Assembly (NCBI RefSeq): GCF_003573695.1
Contig: NC_039366.1
Location: forward strand, 166,298,339 to 166,362,338
Origin: Papaver somniferum
Lineage: Eukaryota; Streptophyta; Magnoliopsida; Ranunculales; Papaveraceae
Direction of reading: 5' to 3'
Length of the DNA: 64,000 nucleotides
The notes beneath the pieces were generated by a model, which saw only the letters and a list, made by a program, of their open reading frames with translations, did not search any database and was not told the origin of the DNA. Position 1 is the first letter of the stretch. Each line of letters starts with the position of its first letter. The position numbers and the translations under genes are program-made. Of the stretch, positions 10,476-22,637 are shown in pieces.

Positions 10476-10789
10476 CATCAGTTAATTATTCTTAAATTCT
10501 TGGATTCATCCACTGAATTTCTGAAAATATTCAAATATTTTCGCAATATTTCGTTACTTCAATCTATGGTTCTTCCCAGCAGAATTCCATGGGTTAGTAA
10601 TAAATATTCAACGCACGGGCGTCTGAGCTAGGAGTAAGCCCCGACTCAAATGATGTAAGTGTACTCAACGATGATGCACTAACAATCACCGCACGAACGA
10701 GTATTTCAAAATACGACGAAACGATGAACCTATGCAAAATAGGAAGGAAAATAATAAATAATTAAAATCGACCAAGGCATTGAGGGATT

Positions 10790-11720
10790 GGGCTCACCGG
10801 CCGGTCGCGCCGTGGCCAATCCCACGCCAGTTTTATATTTTATCATATTTTTTGTTATTTTCCTTGATCTTATGAAAATCCTTTCATTTGAACAAATATC
10901 CTTCGTTTTGAGGAAACTCCTCAGTTTCATGGTGTTTCCTTCGCACCGAGGAAATAATATAAAATTGAGAAAAACATTGTGGGGCCGTGATTATTGGCCA
11001 ATCGGCCATGCTTGATCCCGGCCGGCCCCACACCTCATGGTTCCTCATTATTTTATTATTATTTTCCTAATCTCATGAAAACTCTTTAATCTCATGGTAT
11101 TTTCATAAATCCATGAAAAATATAATATAAAATTAGGGAAACCCGTGGGACCGGGCCCAAGCCTGTCGTCCATGCCCTAGCCGGTACCACACGTCCCTTT
11201 ATTTTTTTATTATTATTTTAAGGTTTCCTTGATCCCATGAAATTCCTTGATTTCATGGTATTTCTCTCAAATTATGAAAATTCCTTCAAATCATGGAAAA
11301 AATACATAAAAATATATAACATTAAGAAAAACGCACGAGACCGGGCCCCAGCCGACCGGCCATGCCTCAGCCGGTCCCACACGCCCTTATTTTATTATTT
11401 TTTAATATTATTTCCTTCCTTGATCCCATGGAAACTCTTTCACTTTAAGGAAACTCCTTAATTTTAACAAAACTCCTTGATTTCATGATATTTTCATAAA
11501 ATCATGAAAAATAATATAAAATTAGGAAAAGGCACCATGGGACCGTGGTCACTAGCCGGCCGGACATGCCTTGGTTTCAACGGTCCCACGCCTATTATTC
11601 CTTTATTTTATAATTATTTTCCTTCATCTCATGAAGTTTCCTCAGTTTCAGCAAAACTCTGATTTTGTCGTATTTTCTCAAATGGTTGCTCAAACGCACG
11701 CCAGAAAATATCAAAATTCT
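10790..11720. repeat. About five degenerate about 190 bp tandem units in solo LTR
   Basis: Each unit has a GC-rich block (GGGACCGGGCCC... GCCGGTCCCACAC) at about 10800, 11015, 11184, 11368 and 11575. An AT-rich block follows, with repeated TGATCTCATGAAA/TTTCATGGTATTTTC motifs. Confidence 0.85.
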
Positions 11721-13291
11721 CAGGACTGAGACACGGACACCCTGGCAACATGATCATGTTACCTTGACCGACCAAGGTTGGCTCTTTGGCTTGCAAGAAG
11801 CCGGTCCCACGTATTTTCACGATTTGACCTAATTTGCGCAATTGCACGTATTGGGTCTAAAACTCTTCCAAATAATTTTGGAATTTCATAGAATGATCAT
11901 CAGTTGATCCAGTGACCACCCAAGGCCGGTTTCATGACCCCTTGGTCGGTCCCTCACCTCTTCATAATTAATTAGGTTTTATCACCTAAGGCTCAGACGA
12001 GCATTATATGAAAAACGATTGAAACGACATTTGATCATCCTTTCACCAACTCTTCAGGAGATCTTGGTATTTGCTCACGCGAGCATATGGGCGCTACATG
12101 GTTGATCCATGATCCCATGTAGCCGGTCCCTCCTTCAGTCCATGGTTAAATTTTCAATAAACCATCGGTTGGTCATCAATTGATCAAATTAGGGTTTATG
12201 AGTCCCGGGATCATAATTCCAGATTCGAACACTAATAATTTTACGACGATCTCATGGTCATCATTTTATTTATTATACTTGGTTCAACTACCAGTATTCT
12301 AAATTAGATGTTTTATTTTGGTCACGCTACCAATAATTCATCAGACGAGCAACACTTGTTCAGATGAGCAATATTTGCTCAAACCAAGGAATATTGGTTC
12401 AACCCTCAATATTCAACAATTCATCGAATGAGCAATACTTTCTCACCTCAACGACAGAATTATACCTCTGTCTCAACAGACACATTCAATTCATGAGTCT
12501 CAGAACATTTTGCAAAATCATGTTCAACTCAGCAAATACACGGACTCATCGTCCCATAAAGTCATGAAGTCAACAACTGACTAATTTATCACGAGACGTC
12601 AATCGTGTCACTTGGGGGATATTAACTAGGGTTTTGGTCTGGCGGTCTACGGCACGTGTGTTCATACACACGATGGAATATGAGCAAGTCGTGCAATCAG
12701 TTGAAGGAGTTAACAAAGTAATGGATGGAAAATCGACCAAGTCTCTGCACGATGAGAAACTGGTTTCAAACACGATTTCCATTTTACCACTCTTTGATTC
12801 CATCAACTGTAACACTTCATGGGATCATGGTGTCTACAATTCCAGCAATATAAATAAGTCTCTGAATCATGATTGAAAGAAGAACAAGAATCTCACGTCT
12901 CACACACAGCACGAGATTAACAACTCATCATTTGAGTAATTACTCTCAACAGAGCAAATTCAATCATTCAGAACTTATCTTATTCAGAATTCACAACACA
13001 CCTACAATCTTTGATTACCATTGATTCCACACATTTCTCAGCTTCCCTCCTACAGATCAACCCATCCTCTCGTGACCGAATTTACTCTGGAACGACCATT
13101 GTCTTGGTTTAGGCCGGAGTACTACAAATTGATCTTTCGAATTCAAAGCACTCCCTTCTTGCAGTGCATCTGTGTGAGGTTGAACATTTCGCTCGGTTCA
13201 AGGAGTCTCCTTCGTACGGTCGTCTCTTCCGTACGGTCGTCTCCTCAATCCCGTGAAAACCAGCAAATCGTTTTTCCCCATCCACAAGAAT

Positions 13292-14207
13292 GAATCTTTG
13301 ATTATTCCGCGGTATTGATCTTTCTCTGATCCACATCTTTGTGTATGTACTGTGTTGCTCCGTAAGTTCTCTTATGTTGATCATGGCCAATTGAATTGAT
13401 CAATTTTCTTGTGGTTAATTCAATTGAGATTTTTGGATACATATTCATGTTTCATGTGATTTGTTAATGTCCAAAGAAATCCTTCTTTTCTTTTGAAAGT
13501 AAGGACGCTCTTGTTGTTCTTTCGGGAATGAAATTTTATGAGGGAGAGTTCTTAATTGAACTTGTGCTTAATTGTCAATTCTTTGTGGGGAGTGCGGCTG
13601 TGGAATATTGTAGGAGTTATCTTGTATCTTTATAAACTCCTTGATGAATACACTAAGTTTCGACTATGTGAAATCATTGAAACAAGTTTGTACGTTGTTC
13701 TCTTTTGATCATGAAGTATCTCTATGAAAATTTCATGAGGATTCCACTAGTTTTCGTACCTTTGCCAATTTATATTGACAAAAAAGGGGAGAATTAATGT
13801 GTAGTTCAGACTACAAATACATATCGTTTATGGATCATTATGTAAGTGGGAATGGTTTTCATATTGGGATGAAGTATTGACTAAGGGGGAGTGATACATA
13901 TCACCATATTTTTGTTGTCAAAGTTGTGATATGATTGGACTTTGATGTTGTGTAATAATACTATGACACTGTATAACAATGATTGAGAGCAACTGTTTTC
14001 TCATTGTTATAGTTATGGATCTTCAACAACGATGATGCTGAGTTGAACACATTAGGAATCATTAGATTACTTGGAAGTGACGAAGATTTTGAGTAATGTT
14101 GAAGAACCAAGAAGATCAAGCATTTGGATGAGAAACTACAAAGTTTATTTATTTTGTAATCCATATGTATTGATAGTTTTGTCACTAAAATTGAAAAAAA
14201 GGGAGAT
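13292..14207 (+). other. E1 3' noncoding end with multiple polypurine tracts
   Basis: No coding region is evident. Three purine tracts occur: AAAAAAGGGGAGAA at about 13781, AAGGGGGAG at about 13880, and GAAAAAAAGGGAGA at 14193-14206, directly before the LTR. Repeated polypurine tracts are a known trait of Sireviruses. Confidence 0.65.
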
Positions 14208-15676
14208 TGTTAGAGCATTTCTCGGTCGAACTCGCAAGCGTTGTTATCTCATGCTTGTTTGTCAATATTAGTGATCAAAACTATAAGTCTTGATTTCTAG
14301 TCTACTTATAGTAATGTCTCGGACTAGGATAGATTGTGTGGTTGAGCATTAGACTTCACGGCGTTCATCAATATAATACGAAGAACTACTAAGGAGAGCT
14401 TGTGGAACTTCATCAACAAAAGTTATGAGTAGACTAACACTCATCTATCACTCAGAAAGTATATTTCTACTCTATCTCCTATATTGAGACATAAGTCGTG
14501 TTACTATATGGTTTTCGATTATGCACATTTAAGATTTCGAGCTGAGTTTAACTCGCTTACATATTTCTCGAAATATGTGTTGGTAAGCTTTCGCTTCAAC
14601 CAAGTTCATCTTATATTCTTGACGAAATTCAAAAGATGATCATGTGAAAATCGCCGAGTAACATCTTACATGGTTTGTGTGATACAATCATTTGGTCTAG
14701 ACTTGGAATGTTTCGTTATGATTATTTCAATAACTTGAAAATTTATTTGATACTAATAGTGTGTGAAAACGGCTATTGTCATCCTCTAAGAAAGTTTCAA
14801 TGATCGAAATAGAGTTTTGATAGACACATTTTGTGTCTAATTTGATCTCAATACTATTTATTGTTGGCACTCGATTTTGTACTAATTTTGATATTTTATG
14901 TGTTTGTAGGCATTTTTGGGAATAAAACATTTTGGAAAATTCGGCTCGAAAAGGTGGTTAAGGCGCCCGCAAGAAACTTGTTATTCGGACTCCCAGTTTT
15001 GGATAAGGGGCACCTTCTTCACTATTTGCACCCCAGTGCTATTCGCACCCCACAGATGGATAGGGGGACACCCATCTTCATCACCGTGAGAATTATTTTG
15101 GCGGGAACTTTTGCAGCCAGCAGGAGTAACTTTTGTTTGAATTTTGGAGTGGTTTGAGTGAGATTGAATCACGGTTTTTGTCTGGGATAGACTTGGATCG
15201 ACGAAACAGGGATGGTAACACGTTCGACTTCGTAAAAAATGGGAAGTACATGGTCTCCTCACGATGAAACAGAGTGACAACATTCTCAGACTCTTTTGAG
15301 ATATTTTTGGTAGATTGTATGAGACTTGATAGTGTGTTGCTCAGTATTTTTATGTGTTTGAATGATCACTCAACGTGTTTGGAGTGTTCCAACACGAGTA
15401 CTCGGGATAAGAAGAGATATTCTCGTCGGTCAAAGAAAGCAGGGCAAGCTACGTTTACAAGGGAGTTTTTCACGGGATTGCATAGGATTTAGTCGTGTAA
15501 TGCGTCTGTCTTGAGTGTGCTAAGAGACAACAGGAACGTGTAGAAGATAAATAACGATATTCGGCACCAACAGGAGCACGTGAAAGAGCAAGAAAAGGAA
15601 AATATTTCCGTTAATGGCAGGGGAGTAAAAGAGGATTATTCTTGAGTTAATTACGAGATTCGATGATGATAGTGGG

Positions 15677-15684
15677 TATAAAAA
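15677..15684 (+). promoter_or_regulatory. TATA box of E2 LTR promoter
   Basis: GGGTATAAAAAGGATC is present in both LTRs (copy near 21590) and is the best candidate for the retroelement promoter. Confidence 0.6.
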
Positions 15685-15910
15685 GGATCTTGAGGAGTCA
15701 TAGAGCGGATGGAGAGTTGGGGGAAGAGAATAGAGAGCTACAGAGAAGAGATTGGACGAGTTGCAGAGAATATTATTCTGCTGCTGTAGAACACGAAGAA
15801 CACGAAGAACAAACTGCCAAAGAAAGTCGTTTTCCAACAGTGACAACGACGCTTAACGTGGGTCTTAGAGAAACAGTATCAGTGACACATACTGTGGGTC
15901 GTAGTTCTCT

Positions 15911-15940
15911 GGTTTGTAACAAATATAATTGTTACAAACC
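15911..15940. repeat. Perfect 12 bp inverted repeat in E2 LTR
   Basis: GGTTTGTAACAA - ATATAA - TTGTTACAAACC forms a perfect hairpin. It is conserved in the 3' LTR at 21807-21836 and lies about 230 bp downstream of the TATA box, so it would be in the transcript. Confidence 0.9.
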
Positions 15941-16468
15941 CGATTTTGAATTATTTATCCATTTTCTCCTTGTAAGCACCTTTTTGAGCAATGAAAAATT
16001 CCTTTGATTGTGTTTTCACCATGCGGAGCTAGACCCCATCACTGGGACAACGGAGGAAGCAACTTTTCATGATTGTGGTAAATGAATTAATTCTTTTATT
16101 GACTTTTTGCATAGATTTAATTGCTTTATGATTTCTATTAATTATTTGTTATTTTGTTAGATGCCGCATGCTTAGTTCTAAATACTTTAAATGCGTCATG
16201 CTTTTAACTTACAAATAATATTTTACGAAATCTATTTTTGGCAAAGAACTAGAGTCACAACTTCTTTTGTTTGAGCTATATTGTCTAGAGTTAATGACTG
16301 AACCATAACAATATGAAAATTAGTGGAATCCCGCGTCTCAGCGTCTCTTCATCTTGTGACATAATTTGTATATTTTTTGTGTTTTTCCTTTATTAATCCT
16401 AAAAACAATTTCAACAAGTCTGAGTGAACGAATCATCTTACTACAACTCAATTGAAAAATAACATCAC

Positions 16469-16490
16469 TTTTTGGCGCCGCCGACGCGGA
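16469..16490 (+). promoter_or_regulatory. E2 primer-binding site (degenerate tRNA-Asp type)
   Basis: TTTTTGGCGCCGCCGACGCGG directly follows the LTR. The first bases TGGCGCCG match the tRNA-Asp complement used by Tat/Athila elements; the rest diverges. Confidence 0.55.
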
Positions 16491-17547
16491 TTAGTTTATA
16501 AATTTGTTTTTAGTTTTTTTTTATTTGTTCCTTTTTACGCCTTTTGGTATTTCTTGTTTGCTTTCAGATTTGGAACTGAGCTAAAGGAAAGGGGAGAAAG
16601 TGCTGAAAACAAAAGCGAAGCTTAAGAAAAAAAGAAGGAGGAATCCAAAAGGAGTGAAGAAGAAATTTTTTGTATATAGATATTCTATTTTATTTTTATT
16701 TTATTTTTTTTCTTTTTAGAAACTGTAATTAAGGTTTTTATTTTTGTAATCTTTTATTTTTGGACATTTTTTTTGTTTATTTTCGGACATTGAACTTTGG
16801 GACTTTATTATTTTTTTTAAACCCTACGGAAGGGTAGTTTTAAATATAAACTGTGTGCAGAGAAGGACGACGATTACGATATCGTCTCGGCCCCTCGGGT
16901 TCGTACACTGACATTGGAGTCGGTGGCCCGAGTAGACTTCAACAGTTCATCCCCCGTCTGGAACGGGAGGTAAGAATTCTAAACACCCGCGAATCCCCTG
17001 TCAGCGGGTTTACTGGATGATTTTGTATGCTTATATGTTGAGGACCTGAAAACGGATTTAATTTTCTAGTAAAGGGCAAGGCCTGGCCAAATCAAGATAA
17101 GGACTCGGATTTCATCACCGGTTCCTTCTTGTCCGCCTTAGGAACACGTAACCTACGCGAACCTAAGCCTAAATTTTTGACTAGAACGAGACCGATAGGG
17201 TGACGAGCTTAATAGGAAAGTCATTCGAGAAATATTGGTTACTCTTTTAAGCATACTTCGAAGTTCATGATGGTTTCTGTGAGTTGAATGCGTGACTGCG
17301 CCGCCTTGTAATGCGGTGAGGCCTTGGGTATCAAAGCTCCACGCAGATTCCCTCGCCTCTATTCAACTTCTTTGACTCGGATTGATTCCAGAGGGGTTTG
17401 CTCAAATTGTAACGAATTCCCTTTCGAAGGATTAAAAGCTGGTCAATCTAAGTGGATCCATCATTCTTTTTGTTTGCTAGATAAAATAGGCTTGTTGTGG
17501 TTGAGTCAGCCTTCTTTGTGTTTGTTTAGAATTCCCTTGCAGTTAGC
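16491..17547 (+). other. E2 5' leader, noncoding
   Basis: An A/T-rich start is followed by a GC-richer part (16850-17540). No coding signal is convincing; the open frame at 17324-17632 shows no domain. It probably holds packaging or translation signals, but none is identified. Confidence 0.5.
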
Positions 17548-19289
17548 ATGTCGAACTGGTATTATAATAGCCAATACAATGAGTATTCGACTGAGCAGCT
17601 TAGACATTATCCTTTTTATGACCATAGTGTGAATAGTGATTGGGAACGCGAAACCTTTGAAGGTTATGGACCATACCATTTTGAGCCCAATTACTATCCA
17701 CATACCCACAGGTCATACGAGCAAAACAATCCTTCTATTTCTCTAGAAGAGTCTCTCAAGATTTTCAATGAGTCGGCACAGAAGTTATTTATGAAAGATA
17801 CTTATAATATTCTTCTCACAGAAGAGTCCGTAGAGCGGTCAACTAAGATATCTCTAGAATAGACCCTCAAGCAATTTACTGAGAATACAAATAGGATTGT
17901 GGAAAAACTTGCTCAGGATAGTCTGAATTTCCAGTGTAGTTTTCCCAATACCACCCTCGAAAATAAGGATAGTTTTTATTCACATAATCAAGATGACGAG
18001 GTTAGAATTGGTAACACTACTTGTTTTGATAAGGTTCGATCATTTTCATGTTATTATAGTGATGATTATGATGAGGACAGTATTGATGAAGAACATGAAA
18101 TATGTAGGCATAGTGATCAGGAATTTGTTACTCCGATTGAGCTTTATAATGATAGTGTTGTTTCTAGTACAAATACAAATAGTTTTAATAATTATTCACC
18201 TATTCAAAAGGATGAGATTTGACTAGACATACCACCGTTTTAGACGATGTAGTTCATGATCCTTTAGCCTGCAGTATGTTGGATAATCCATTATTTGATG
18301 TGCCTATCAGTGAATCGGAGGAGGTAACTATGATTAAAACCTTAGTTGATGAGCCTTTATATGAAACTTTCTCTGGTAATCCTTTATATGATTGTGATAA
18401 TGGTTTAGAGGAAAGAGTTTACTCTGAGAATACTGTTTTAGAATCTAGCGATTTAGAAACACTAGAATTAGAAGATGATAAACTCGTAGAAATGAGTGAG
18501 GATGAACCCAACTTAGAAGAATCTATTGACCATTTCCAGGAATCTGATGACCTAGAAGTTAGGGAAGTTGTGACTAGTATTTCTAGAGACACAGAAAACT
18601 CTAAGTTTGGGGGTGATTATCATTCTCCGTGTGCTTTAACTCTTAGAAAGTACCCTCCTGTAGGAATTGACATTTGTGCCTCAACCATCTTACAAGATTA
18701 TCTTCATACATGTTTTCCCGAACCTAATGATGTCCAGAAAGAAGCTCAGTTGTTAGACACCCATCCTCTGGTTGATGTGGTTAACCTAGGTTATGATACC
18801 AAGATTGACTTTGTTTTCCCACCAAAATCTTTTCTTCCAATTGTGGGAACTTCTGATTTTAAGATGTGTCGGTTATTAAGTTTTGAGACTAAACCTAATC
18901 ACTTTAGGATATTAGGGTCGATGCATTTTCTTAAGGAAGACCACCTCTTTCATTGTGGTCAGCTGTGTGAGTCAAATCTAATTGACTTAGAGGATCCCCA
19001 ATTATTCAGATTGTTGTTATGTGCTTCTAAGTTCTTAGTTTAGTTTTTCCAGACTCTAATACCTGAACCGGATCTTAGCTTTGAGGAAATCCAACCGATG
19101 AAAACCTGTTATCTAGACCCAGTTATAGAACCTGAACCCGAGCCACAACTAGATGTAGTTGTCTTAAACAAGGTTATGTTCAGTATCTTCTTGGTCTGTT
19201 GCAGTTTCCTCTTCTTGTGGGTAACACTTTTTGATCCAGATGACCCACAATTATTTTGGCTACTGCTATACGATTCTACGAGGTGACTA
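17548..19289 (+). pseudogene. E2 acidic gag-like protein, broken
   Basis: The frame begins MSNWYYNSQYNEYSTEQLRH and runs to a stop at 17860, continues in the same frame to 18222, then shifts (about 18219) and stays open to 19043. After one more stop it reaches 19286. The product is Tyr/Asp/Glu-rich at the start and very acidic in the middle (DDYDEDSIDEEHE). Near the C-terminus it has DICASTILQDYLHTCFPEPN, then two DPQLF[RW]LLL motifs and a hydrophobic, membrane-like segment (about residues 30-45 of the last piece). E5 encodes a related protein. No enzyme domain is present. A structural gag role is inferred only from position. Confidence 0.6.
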
Positions 19290-20704
19290 ATTCTTCCAAT
19301 ATCTGGCTGAAGACTTTAAACTTAGCACTTCTTGGGAGGTAACCCAATATTCTTGCGACACGTTAATATTCTTCCTTATTTCTTTTCCCTCAAGTGGTAA
19401 TAGTTTCTCCTTGTTCATGTTTTTAATTTTATCTTTAGAACATTGAGGACAATGTTAGATTTAAGTTTGGGTGTAAGGGAGAAACTTCTAGCGTCACATA
19501 GTATCCAGTTAGCTAAGTTTACATATTATTTCTCACCGAAAAGATAGAAATTGGAATGCTAAAGATAACAATCTTTTGAGACATTAGAGAAAAATACATT
19601 GAGATCCTTGAAATTCAGGAAAGAACTTGTTCCTTTTAGAGGGTAACCGTGATGGACCTAACCATCCATGATGGAAAGGCAAGTAGGTCAGGAAATTCCA
19701 GAAAGACAAAGCAACCTCATAATGTAGTCTTAGTTACTGGATTACGACTCTCTCTCAGTAGAAACTTATCATGATCAACAAGCAGAGCGACATCAAAATT
19801 TATGAAGAAAGTTGAAGACGTTTAAGGTTTATAAGCAACAATAGAAAAGAATAATTCAAAAAAAAATCAAAGTTGAAGACTTAGTTACAAAAAGTTATAA
19901 GAGCAAATGATATAAGTTGTTGAAGTTCATGATACCAAGACATCACAAGTTGCGAAGATCCAAGTTCTAAAGTCCTTCTATCATGGCCATTTAAATTTTT
20001 GTCTTGTTATTTTTGTGTTGAAAAAAAAAATGAAATGAAAAATGAAAAAAATGAAAAATGAAAAATGAAAAAAATCATCGTTACGTTTTGTTCAATAAGG
20101 CCAAAGGGAAGTAGAAATTTATAAGTCAAACAAGAAATCGAAGAGAAGAGTTAATTGTCAAGGTTCTATGAGGTTCGATAGTTTATCATCAACAGTTGAA
20201 GACCGAAGAAGACGTTGTTTCTACTGAGCACTATGAGAGAGTCGAAGAAAGATACATTTGATTGCTTTGTTAGTCCGCTTTCAATATGGCACAAGATCTT
20301 TCTAACACTGGTTTAACTCATCACACGTAATTAGTCCAGCTGTGTAGCAGATGTCCCTCTCATCTTTATCTCTCTCCTAATCTTATCCAGCTGTAAATCA
20401 GCGGAAGCATCTTACAATGTTTATCTAGATGTGTAGCGAATATCTCTTTATCTAGCAGTGTTGCGGATGTGTCTCCCCTTTTCTTTAGTCAGCTTTAGAG
20501 CTGGAACCTTTAATTTCTCTAGCATTCTAGTTACTTGGAGACAGGTTGAGAATATGTATGTCCTCATAGCTCTTTTGATACTTGTGACCAAGTAGGAGTA
20601 ATGGTTTTGTGGGTACACCTCTGGTAAACCCTTCCGAGATTAACTCGGTTTTATTTTTTATTAGTTTTGCTCGAGGACTAGCAAATAATAAGTTTGGGGG
20701 TATT
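19290..20704 (+). other. E2 3' noncoding region
   Basis: It contains a first GAGGACAATGTTAGATTTAAG module at 19446 and a tandem AATGAAAAATGAAAAA stretch (20031-20075). Further along are blocks shared with E5 (AGCAGAGCGACATC at 19781; TCCTCATAGCT at 20562; ACACCTCTGGTAAACC at 20612). It ends in the polypurine module TCGAGGACTAG...TTTGGGGGTATT at 20662-20704. Confidence 0.7.
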
Positions 20705-22363
20705 TGATAGACACATTTTGTGTCTAATTTGATCTCAATACTATTTATTGTTGGCACTCGATTTTGTACTAATTTTGATATTTTATGTGTTTGTAGGCAT
20801 TTTTGGGAATAAAACATTTTTGGAAAATTCGGCTCGAAAAGGTGGTTAAGGCGCCCGCAAGACACTTGTTATTCAGACTCCCAGTTTTGGATAAGGGGCA
20901 CTCAGTTACTAAGGGGCACCTTCTTCACTATTTGCACCCCAGTGCTATTCGCACCCACAGATGGATAGGGGGACACCCATCTTCATCACCGTGAGAATTA
21001 TTTTGGCGGGAACTTTTGCAGCCAACAGGAGTAACTTTTGTTTGAATTTTGGAGTGGTTTGAGTGAGATTGAATCGCGGTTTTTGTCTGGGATAGACTTG
21101 GATCGACGAAACAGGGATGGTAACACGTTCGACTTCGTAAAAAATGGGAAGTACATGGTCTCCTCACGATGAAACAGAGTGACAACATTCTCGGACTCTT
21201 TTGAGATATTTTTGGTAGATTGTACGAGACCTGAGAGTGTGTTGCTCAGTATTTTTATGTGTTTGAATGATCACTCGACGTGTTTGGAGTGTTCCAACAC
21301 GAGTACTCGGGATAAGAAGAGATATTCTCGCCGGTCAAAGAAAGCAGGGCAATCTACGTTTACAAGGGAGTTTTCCACGGGATTGCATAGGATTTAGTCG
21401 TGTAATGCGTCTGTTTTGAGTGTGCTAAGATACAACAGGAACGTGTAGAAGATAAATAACGATATTCGGCAGCAACAGGAGCGCGTGAAAGAGTAAGAAA
21501 AGGAAAATATTTCCGTTAATGGCAGGGGAGTAAAAGAGGATTATTCTTGAGTTAATTACGAGATTCGATGATGATAGTGGGTATAAAAAGGATCTTGAGG
21601 AGTCATAGAGCGGATGGAGAGTTGGGGGAAGAGAATAGAGAGATACATAGAAGAGATTGGACGAGTTGCAGAGAATATTTTTCTGCTGCTGTAGAACACG
21701 AAGAACAGACTGCCAAAGACAGTCGTTTTCCAACAGTGACAACGACGCTTAACGTGGGTCTTAGAGCAACAGTATCAGTGACACATACTGTGGGTCGTAG
21801 TTCTCTGGTTTGTAACAAATATAATTGTTACAAACCCAGTTTTGAATTATTTCTCCATTTTCTCCTTGTAAGCACCTTTTTGAGCAATGAAAAATTCCTT
21901 TGAGTGTGTTTTCACCATGCGGAGCTAGACCCCATCACTGGGACAACGGAGGAAGCAACTTTTCATGATTGTGGTAAATGAATTAATTCTTTTATTGACT
22001 TTTTGCATAGATTTAATTGCTTTATGATTTCTATTAATTATTTGTTATTTTGTTAGATGCCGCATGCTTAGTTCTAAATACTTTAAATGCGTCATGCTTT
22101 TAACTTACAAATAATATTTTACGAAATCTATTTTTGGCAAAGAACTAGAGTCACAACTTCTTTTGTTTGAGCTATATTGTCTAGAGTTAATGACTGAACC
22201 ATAACAATATGAAAAGTAGTGGAATCCCGCGTCTCAGCGTCTCTTCATCTTGTGACATAATTTGTATATTTTTAGTGTTTTTCCTTTATTAATCCTAAAA
22301 ACAATTTCAACAAGTCTGAGTGAACGAATCATCTTACTACAACTCAATTGAAAAATAACATCA
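20705..22363 (+). mobile_element. E2 3' LTR
   Basis: The 1659 bp LTR is homologous to 14818-16467 throughout, including the TATA box and the hairpin at 21807-21836. The duplication AGTTT follows at 22364. Confidence 0.9.
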
Positions 22364-22443
22364 AGTTTAGAACACTTAACCAACATTGGATTATAAACAT
22401 GTTATGTACTCTTGCATATATGTGATCCATGTCCGGGAACCAT

Positions 22444-22637
22444 AGTATGCATACGCGTATGCGTACATGTTGGTTTGAGAAGTCCGGGAACCTAAGTGCG
22501 CGTACCCGTACGCATACTTGTGTAAGGTTTATGACCGGAAATTTCTGCTTAATTTGTAGGTATGCATACCCGTTCGCATACTGGCGAAAACCAAACTTGG
22601 TCTGGCTATTCAAGTATGCGTACCCGTTTGCATACTT
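22444..22637. repeat. Four palindromic motifs in E1 LTR
   Basis: Near-palindromes of form AGTATGCGTACCCGTACGCATA occur at about 22444-22466, 22496-22518, 22559-22582 and 22614-22637, spaced 52-63 bp apart. Sirevirus LTRs are known to carry repeated palindromic motifs in their regulatory part. Confidence 0.8.

Larger units (their letters stand above)
10089..13286 (+). mobile_element. Solo LTR (TGTAGATGG...CCATCCACA), 3.2 kb
   Basis: It starts TGTAGATGGTGG and ends CCCCATCCACA. It is flanked by the perfect 5 bp duplication AGAAT (10084-10088 and 13287-13291), and the interrupted host repeat is restored when it is removed. No internal retrotransposon coding sequence is present, so it is a solo LTR left by LTR-LTR recombination. 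Its superfamily is not determined. TATA-like boxes occur at about 10396 (TATATAAAGG) and 12849 (TATAAATA). Short open frames inside (10788-11015, 11237-11461, 12634-12876, 13021-13293) show no domain. Confidence 0.88.
14818..16467 (+). mobile_element. E2 5' LTR
   Basis: The 1650 bp LTR has a TATA box TATAAAAA at 15677-15684 and a 30-base hairpin at 15911-15940. Relative to the 3' LTR it lacks a short GGGGCAC-containing duplication near 15010 and has an extra GAACACGAA tandem near 15790. Open frames within it are LTR sequence, not genes. Confidence 0.9.
14818..22363 (+). mobile_element. E2: complete non-autonomous LTR retrotransposon
   Basis: LTRs are 14818-16467 and 20705-22363 (TGATAGACAC...AACATCA). 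They are flanked by perfect AGTTT duplications (14813-14817 and 22364-22368). The internal region has a degenerate primer site, an about 1 kb leader, one broken acidic gag-like ORF and a long 3' noncoding part, but no pol. By eye the LTRs differ mainly by small indels and scattered substitutions, so E2 is relatively young. It inserted into the E1 3' LTR. Confidence 0.9.

Noticed and set aside
10395..12860. Host promoters at the TATA boxes in the solo LTR
   Set aside because: Both lie inside the LTR and no host coding sequence follows; they are retroelement promoter remnants at most.
15663..21903. Paired ORFs repeated at 15663-16007 and 21568-21903 as a duplicated gene
   Set aside because: They are the same segment of the two E2 LTRs; the repeat is the LTR itself.
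22444..22637. CRISPR-like array of spaced repeats
   Set aside because: Only four imperfect palindromes inside a plant LTR; no cas genes and a eukaryotic context.
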